NCBI RefSeq assembly: GCF_900143645.1
Contig: NZ_FRFD01000008.1
Location: 245,595-309,594 of the forward strand
Length of the DNA stretch: 64,000 nt
Direction: 5' to 3'
Source: Anaerocolumna xylanovorans DSM 12503
Lineage (GTDB): Bacteria; Bacillota; Clostridia; Lachnospirales; Lachnospiraceae
Shown: piece after piece, positions 59,747 through 64,000 of the stretch
Layout of the letters: every line of letters begins with the position of its first letter
Numbering within the stretch: the first letter of the stretch is position 1
Translations under genes and position numbers: made by a program
The notes under the pieces: model-generated
Told to the model about the DNA's origin: nothing
The model's database searches: none
The model's input: only the letters and a program-made list of their open reading frames with translations

Positions 59747-61169
59747 TTGCCTGGAGGACTGCATTGTCAGTATGCTGAATTATTATGATAAGAAGTATGA
59801 TTTTATTTTTTGCCGTTCCTGGCGTGTCATACCATGGGAAGAACAAACCTATAATGCGTTCAATATTAAACCGGATATCCAAAATATTAAATATTTGTTG
59901 GAAAAGTACTATCATGTACATTTACAGGAAAATATATTTCATAATTGCAATGAATTCTGTGGGTTTATGGAATTACAATTAAAAAAAGGCAATCCCGTTA
60001 TAGCAGGGGTAGATATGTACTCACTTCCCTGGTCCGGTTATTGCGGTAAAATACATGAATTACATTATATTGTCATCCATGGCATGACAGAGGATAGACG
60101 GTATATTACGGCAGATATAACGCAAAATATGCAATCAGTAGTTCTTACTGTTGATGATATCAGCATGATTCGCCACACCTACCACTTTGAACTTAACGGA
60201 GAAAAGGAATTTTCACCTGACACCCAAGTCATTATTGATGAATGCAAATCACAGCTTCAAACGGATGTAGAAGTAAAGAATGGATACCGGAAGCTGCGGG
60301 AATTTGCCGAAAATTTTTGGGATTATAAAGAGGAGATACAGGTACATAGCGGCGCAATTGAAACAAGTCCCTTTTTAAAATACCTATTGTCGTTATCAAA
60401 AGGAAGAATTGCATTTGCAAAAATTTTGGAGGCGGCGGACAGAGAAGAATATTATGATATCATCACTTCCTTGAAAAGTATTGGGGCGCAGTGGGGAAAT
60501 TTCAGACTTCAGATAATGAAGGCCTTAATCCAAAATACTGATTCGGATACCGCAGGCCTGTCCGGTCATCTAATTGAACTGATTGAAGGCGACGAGATGC
60601 TTTACCGCAGCTTTACAGATGATTTTCATGCTGCCGGTAATAATCATTATGGGAATGCTTCAATAGCGGTTGATAAAGAGCAGACTTTCGAAGCAGAGGT
60701 CATCTTGGAAAAGTATTTTAATAATACTGGTTTTGGCAGTTACAGGAATTTTGAAGGATTAGGATTTGACGGCTGCGGTTTCTTCTATGCGAAGGATGAT
60801 AAACACAAAGAAGATAATATTTCATGCAGAAGTCAAAAAGTTGTTATGAATGCAAAAGATGCTATTGGAATTAAGCTATGGGGCAGTGCGGAAAAGGGGA
60901 ATTTCAGTGAAAAGTTTATCATTGCTTCGCAAAACAAAGAAAAAGAATACAAGCTAAATTTTTCGGATTGGAGAGAAGAAAGTATTTTTGGAGAAAAGAT
61001 CGTTAAAACCTGCCAATGCCTCAATTCCAAAACTGGCAAGAACGAAGGGGACTGTTATATATTTGAACAGACTATCAGATTTGAGACTGATTTTATTTCT
61101 TATATTATTTTACCGGAATGTGAAAATATCCATCTGTTTCGTATTCTGGCAATCCGAATGAAATCCTAG
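59709..61169 (+). CDS. BtrH-type acyltransferase fused to a glycosidase-type beta-sandwich
   Basis: A 486-residue protein. Residues about 1-140 resemble the BtrH N-terminal domain, a papain/C39-like fold: nucleophile candidate C14 (TSYFDCLEDC), H119 in ELHYIVIHG and D136 in YITADIT. In butirosin biosynthesis BtrH moves an acyl group from an ACP to an amine of the aminoglycoside. A helical middle (about 175-300) follows. Residues about 331-486 look like the small beta-sandwich seen at the end of some glycoside hydrolases: YFNNTGFG, GFDGCGFFYA, LNFSDW and a closing LFRILAIRMK. The overlap with the ACP gene supports an ACP-dependent transfer. The joined sugar-domain-like tail hints at a sugar acceptor; this is inference. 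Confidence 0.72.
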   Translation: MKEFNIIHTSYFDCLEDCIVSMLNYYDKKYDFIFCRSWRVIPWEEQTYNAFNIKPDIQNIKYLLEKYYHVHLQENIFHNCNEFCGFMELQLKKGNPVIAGVDMYSLPWSGYCGKIHELHYIVIHGMTEDRRYITADITQNMQSVVLTVDDISMIRHTYHFELNGEKEFSPDTQVIIDECKSQLQTDVEVKNGYRKLREFAENFWDYKEEIQVHSGAIETSPFLKYLLSLSKGRIAFAKILEAADREEYYDIITSLKSIGAQWGNFRLQIMKALIQNTDSDTAGLSGHLIELIEGDEMLYRSFTDDFHAAGNNHYGNASIAVDKEQTFEAEVILEKYFNNTGFGSYRNFEGLGFDGCGFFYAKDDKHKEDNISCRSQKVVMNAKDAIGIKLWGSAEKGNFSEKFIIASQNKEKEYKLNFSDWREESIFGEKIVKTCQCLNSKTGKNEGDCYIFEQTIRFETDFISYIILPECENIHLFRILAIRMKS

Positions 61170-61201
61170 GGACTTTATTTGGCAGCATAGAGGAGGATAT
61201 A

Positions 61202-61570
61202 ATGCCGATAATAAAAATTTATTTTACAAAGGATCAGATTAATAAAAGCAATCCCATATTTTACAACGAATTAGGGGAAACAGCATCAAAAATATTCAAA
61301 ACCCCCTATCCCAATGTCCGTATTTATGTAAATAGCTATGAAAATACATGTAATCAAGATGATAATTCGGCATACGTAGAAGTAAATATTATCAGTCAAA
61401 AGACAGAGCAGCAAAAGAAAATATTTTTAAAAGCAATTTCTGAAATCCTATGGAACTATTTTGGGATTGAAGAAAATAAGGTGGCTTTAGTGTACATATT
61501 ATTAATGGCAGAAAATTGCGTTGCCGGAGGGAAATTTGTAGTTGAACATCAAAAAAATGAATTTGACTAA
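61202..61570 (+). CDS. Pro-1 tautomerase superfamily protein
   Basis: A 122-residue protein beginning MPIIKIYF, so after Met removal it exposes the N-terminal Pro that is the catalytic base in 4-oxalocrotonate tautomerase, CHMI and MIF. Length and a second betaalphabeta-like half (AYVEVNIISQKT, KVALVYILLM) fit the CHMI/MIF-sized, pseudo-duplicated branch. AGGAGG precedes ATG 61202. Tautomerases in natural-product loci shift double bonds or keto-enol forms, or decarboxylate. Downstream it overlaps the MFS gene. Substrate unknown. Confidence 0.65.
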   Translation: MPIIKIYFTKDQINKSNPIFYNELGETASKIFKTPYPNVRIYVNSYENTCNQDDNSAYVEVNIISQKTEQQKKIFLKAISEILWNYFGIEENKVALVYILLMAENCVAGGKFVVEHQKNEFD

Positions 61571-62774
61571 AAACCAGTTATTATATTATAGCGGTAAATT
61601 AATTTCCAATTTGGGTACCCAGCTGTATTATTTTGTTTTGTCCATATATGTGCTAAGTGTTACAGGTTCGGCATTATCCTATGCCTTTACGCTTAGTTTA
61701 GGAATTATAATAACTTTAATTTTTGGTCCTGTATCAGCAGTTATTTGTGACAAAGTTAATAAGAAGGTCATAATGGTTGCCGCTGATTTTTTAAATGCAT
61801 TTATTTTATTCCTGTTTTTTATTCTTTCTGTGATATCGGGAGAATTTACGTTATATAACGTATACATTAGTGTAATTTTAATAAATATCATCGGAACATT
61901 TTTTGATACGGCATCCGAATCCGGTAAGATAGAAATTGCTGATAAATCACAAATGTTGGAAGTTAATTCGGCATGTAAAGTTATAGATTCATTTACCAGG
62001 ATCATATCACCGATTTTGGCTGCCGGGATATATACTGCTGCGGGAATTAACAGCTTTTTGCTTATTGATGGCATTAGCTTTTTTATTTCGGCACTATTTG
62101 GAATTTTTATCAGGTTTAACAGCTATCAGGCAGAGAATAAGGAGATACATATCGTAAAGGATTGGATGGAAGGAATTAAGTATATAAATCGGCAGGATGG
62201 GATAAAGGCGGTTATTATTCTCTTTTTGGCATTTAACGTTATTTTCAGTTTGGAGATGTCGGTGCTGTTACCCTATCTTGTTTTAAATTATTTTGTTCTG
62301 TCCTCTTCACAATATGCGGTAATCGAGACTTGCACTGCTTTGGGCCTCTTGGGCGGAGCCTTTTTAATTAATGGTTTACTTAAGAAAGCCCATATTAAGA
62401 AGATTATTAAAAAAATCATTTATTGTTTAATAGTGATTCTGGCGTCATTTCTTCTTACCGTTCAATTAAAGCATCAAATAAATGGAATTCTCTTAGTGAT
62501 GATATTGTCTGTTGGAATGTTTTTATATGGCAACACGGTGTCATGTCTTGAAATTCCCTTACAGACCCTGGTGCAATGTAAGGTAGAGCAAAAATTTTTG
62601 GCAAGAGTACTTTTAACCATTATACTTTGTGTAAAAATTTTTAATCCGGTTGTATTAATAATTGGCGGTTATCTGCTGGACGTCCTCTCTCCTGCCATAA
62701 TTATTGTAATAGGTATCATATTATTATCCGGTGTCTGGCTGGCGCTTGCAAAAATGAAAGGAGAGTTTGAATGA
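61542..62774 (+). CDS. MFS exporter
   Basis: A major facilitator protein of about 405-410 residues with about 12 membrane segments. It resembles the macrolide/siderophore-exporter branch (SGKLISNLGTQLYYFVLSIYV at the start; FGPVSAVICDKVNKK as the loop 2-3 motif; DSFTRIISPILAAGIY). The start may be TTG 61542 (GGAGGG ten bases upstream) or ATG 61557, both inside the tautomerase gene. It overlaps the deacetylase gene by 4 bases (ATGA). Within a biosynthetic operon it is the natural candidate for product export or self-protection. Confidence 0.85.
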   Translation: MNIKKMNLTKNQLLYYSGKLISNLGTQLYYFVLSIYVLSVTGSALSYAFTLSLGIIITLIFGPVSAVICDKVNKKVIMVAADFLNAFILFLFFILSVISGEFTLYNVYISVILINIIGTFFDTASESGKIEIADKSQMLEVNSACKVIDSFTRIISPILAAGIYTAAGINSFLLIDGISFFISALFGIFIRFNSYQAENKEIHIVKDWMEGIKYINRQDGIKAVIILFLAFNVIFSLEMSVLLPYLVLNYFVLSSSQYAVIETCTALGLLGGAFLINGLLKKAHIKKIIKKIIYCLIVILASFLLTVQLKHQINGILLVMILSVGMFLYGNTVSCLEIPLQTLVQCKVEQKFLARVLLTIILCVKIFNPVVLIIGGYLLDVLSPAIIIVIGIILLSGVWLALAKMKGEFE

Positions 62775-63487
62775 TGTATAACAATGTTACTTTGTATTCG
62801 GAAACAGCAAAAAATAAGCTGACGAAAGAAGAGCTTGATTTTTATGAAGGCTGGGATGCCAATTGCTTAACTCTAAAGCAAATGTTTCCTGATACTGTTT
62901 TTATACGTGGAAATACGGATATTTCTCAAGTGGCACTGTCATTTGACGACGCTCCGGATACTGTATATACACCTCAAATATTAGACATATTAAGAGAATA
63001 TCATTTAAAAGCAAGCTTTTCAATCGTAGGAGAATATATCGAGAAAAACAGGGAAATATTGCAAAGAATTTATCAGGAGGGACATAACCTTATAAATCAT
63101 ACTTATTCGCACAGGGATTTGACACGGCTAAGTAAGTCCAATATAAAGCGGGAAATAACATCGACGGAACAAATGATATATGAGATAACGGGATTTAAGA
63201 CCGTATTGCTGCGCCCGCCATATGGAAAGCTTGACGTAAATAGCTGCAGGGTTATTACGGAATGCAATTATAAAGCAATTTTGTGGTCTTATAATACATG
63301 CGACTGGGTCGCTGATTGCAAAGAGGATATTTTATGTGGAATGTGCAGCAATATCAGAAACGGTGAAATAATTTTACTGCACAGCTATGAGAATAAGAAA
63401 CCTACGGTAAATGCACTTTTTAGTATTATTGAAGAATTGCTGAAAAATGGAATAAAATTTGTCTCAATTGATGATATGATACAATAA
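62771..63487 (+). CDS. NodB-like polysaccharide deacetylase, cytosolic
   Basis: A 238-residue carbohydrate esterase 4 (NodB homology) enzyme, which removes N-acetyl groups from GlcNAc-containing sugars with a divalent metal. Motif 1 ALSFDDAP (base D59, metal D60), motif 2 NHTYSHRD (metal H110, H114), motif 3 RPPYGKLD and motif 5 ILLHS (H204) are all present. No signal peptide or membrane anchor: most Firmicutes homologues acting on cell-wall glycans are exported, so a cytosolic substrate, as for NodB, is implied. Translation is coupled to the MFS gene. Confidence 0.88.
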   Translation: MMYNNVTLYSETAKNKLTKEELDFYEGWDANCLTLKQMFPDTVFIRGNTDISQVALSFDDAPDTVYTPQILDILREYHLKASFSIVGEYIEKNREILQRIYQEGHNLINHTYSHRDLTRLSKSNIKREITSTEQMIYEITGFKTVLLRPPYGKLDVNSCRVITECNYKAILWSYNTCDWVADCKEDILCGMCSNIRNGEIILLHSYENKKPTVNALFSIIEELLKNGIKFVSIDDMIQ

Positions 63488-63602
63488 AGCGTAGCGAGGA
63501 GTTTGGAGCTTGCTCCGAAATTCCGACCGGAGCTAAAGATCATGAACGGAGTTCATAATATAGTAATACCGGCTTTTGAAATCATACTGCGGGGGTATCC
63601 AT

Positions 63603-64000
63603 ATATGAAAGCTATAATAAACGGAAAAATAATTTTGGAAGATAAGATTATAAAGGATAAGGTACTGGTATTTGACAATGAGATTGAAGGAATAGAGAGT
63701 TGTGTTTCAGATTCCTTTGAAATAATTGATGCGGAAGATAACTATGTTTCGCCAGGCTTTATAGATATGCATATCCATGGTATTAAAGGGAACGGTTTTA
63801 CTTTGGAATACAGGGAGACAATCCATAAGACTGGTGAGAGTCTGCCGGAGTTCGGTGTTACGGGATTTTTACCCACCTTGGTGTCAGAACCCCGAAATGA
63901 TATGCTTGAAATCCTAAAGCTAATAAAGGGTGAAGTAAAAAAGGCCACAGGTGCAAGCATATTGGGGGTTCATTTGGAGGGACCCTTTATCAGCAGCTTA
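63603..64000 (+). CDS. nagA: N-acetylglucosamine-6-phosphate deacetylase-like protein, N-terminal part (cut by window edge)
   Basis: The first 132 codons of an amidohydrolase; ATG 63603 has GGGGG upstream. The protein begins MKAIINGKIILEDKI and shows the NagA pattern: SPGFIDMHIHG (metal-binding HxH), FGVTGFLPTLVS and GVHLEGPFI (metal-binding Glu region). NagA converts GlcNAc-6-P to GlcN-6-P. It follows the NodB-like gene after 115 bases that hold small hairpins (GGAGC/GCTCC near 63510; ATGAAC/GTTCAT near 63545), so it may be in the operon or a separate amino-sugar gene. The rest, including the catalytic Asp, is outside the window. Confidence 0.85.

Overview
The window is one contiguous stretch of a low-GC Gram-positive (Firmicutes) chromosome. 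The closest picture is an anaerobic, motile, spore-forming, polysaccharide-degrading Clostridia of the Lachnospiraceae type (Lachnoclostridium/Anaerocolumna-like). The indications are strong AGGAGG ribosome sites, a T-box leader, GatCAB, LL-diaminopimelate aminotransferase (DapL), a Spo0E-like protein, an ANTAR regulator beside glnA, and several large secreted glycosidases with chitin- or glucan-binding modules. The genus is inferred from gene content, not proven.

Layout. 0-5 kb: the end of an EAL protein and a very large secreted GH16 beta-glucanase. 5-11 kb: a PrsA/SurA-like lipoprotein; an overlapping pair of AstE/AspA-type proteins, one of which has lost its zinc ligands; and a small MBL-fold/glyoxalase/LysR operon. 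11-13 kb: a Spo0E-like gene, a tandem duplicate of XRE regulators, an unusual structured RNA element behind a consensus promoter, and ferritin. 13.5-23 kb: a TIM-barrel-like/CBM32 secreted protein, a pair of RlaP-type nucleotidyltransferases, a MATE exporter, and two GH18 chitinases behind an elaborate leader. 23-28.3 kb, minus strand: an Ig-domain serine protease, a Ca2+/H+ antiporter and a KimA-type potassium importer. 28.7-34.5 kb: motA-motB, a TrpXYZ-like ABC transporter and an HD-GYP protein.

34.5-55.2 kb is core nitrogen and cell-wall metabolism: glnA plus an ANTAR regulator, dapF, dapL, an S66 peptidase, a T-box-controlled aspS-gatC-gatA-gatB operon, a TraX-like membrane protein, a FliK-like protein, and gltB-gltD. 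A hairpin-rich intergenic repeat family is concentrated between 34.6 and 40.5 kb. The gltB leader carries a hairpin with an ANTAR-type hexanucleotide loop (A1, G4) overlapping an intrinsic terminator, so the glnA-linked regulator may control gltBD.

55.4-63.5 kb is the most unusual region. It is a visibly A+T-rich, tightly overlapping operon encoding a B12-type radical SAM protein, a HAD-fold protein with a degenerate active site, an adenylate-forming ligase, a stand-alone acyl carrier protein, a BtrH-type acyltransferase fused to a glycosidase-type beta-sandwich, a Pro-1 tautomerase-like protein, an MFS exporter and a cytosolic NodB-like deacetylase. A NagA-like gene follows and runs off the window. 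Together they look like a small biosynthetic pathway. In the proposed scheme an acid is activated, loaded on the ACP, and transferred by the BtrH-type enzyme to an amine, perhaps an amino sugar exposed by the deacetylase, and the product is exported. The product is unknown; this is the best candidate for an undescribed system here. I saw no rRNA, tRNA, CRISPR array, transposase or prophage.
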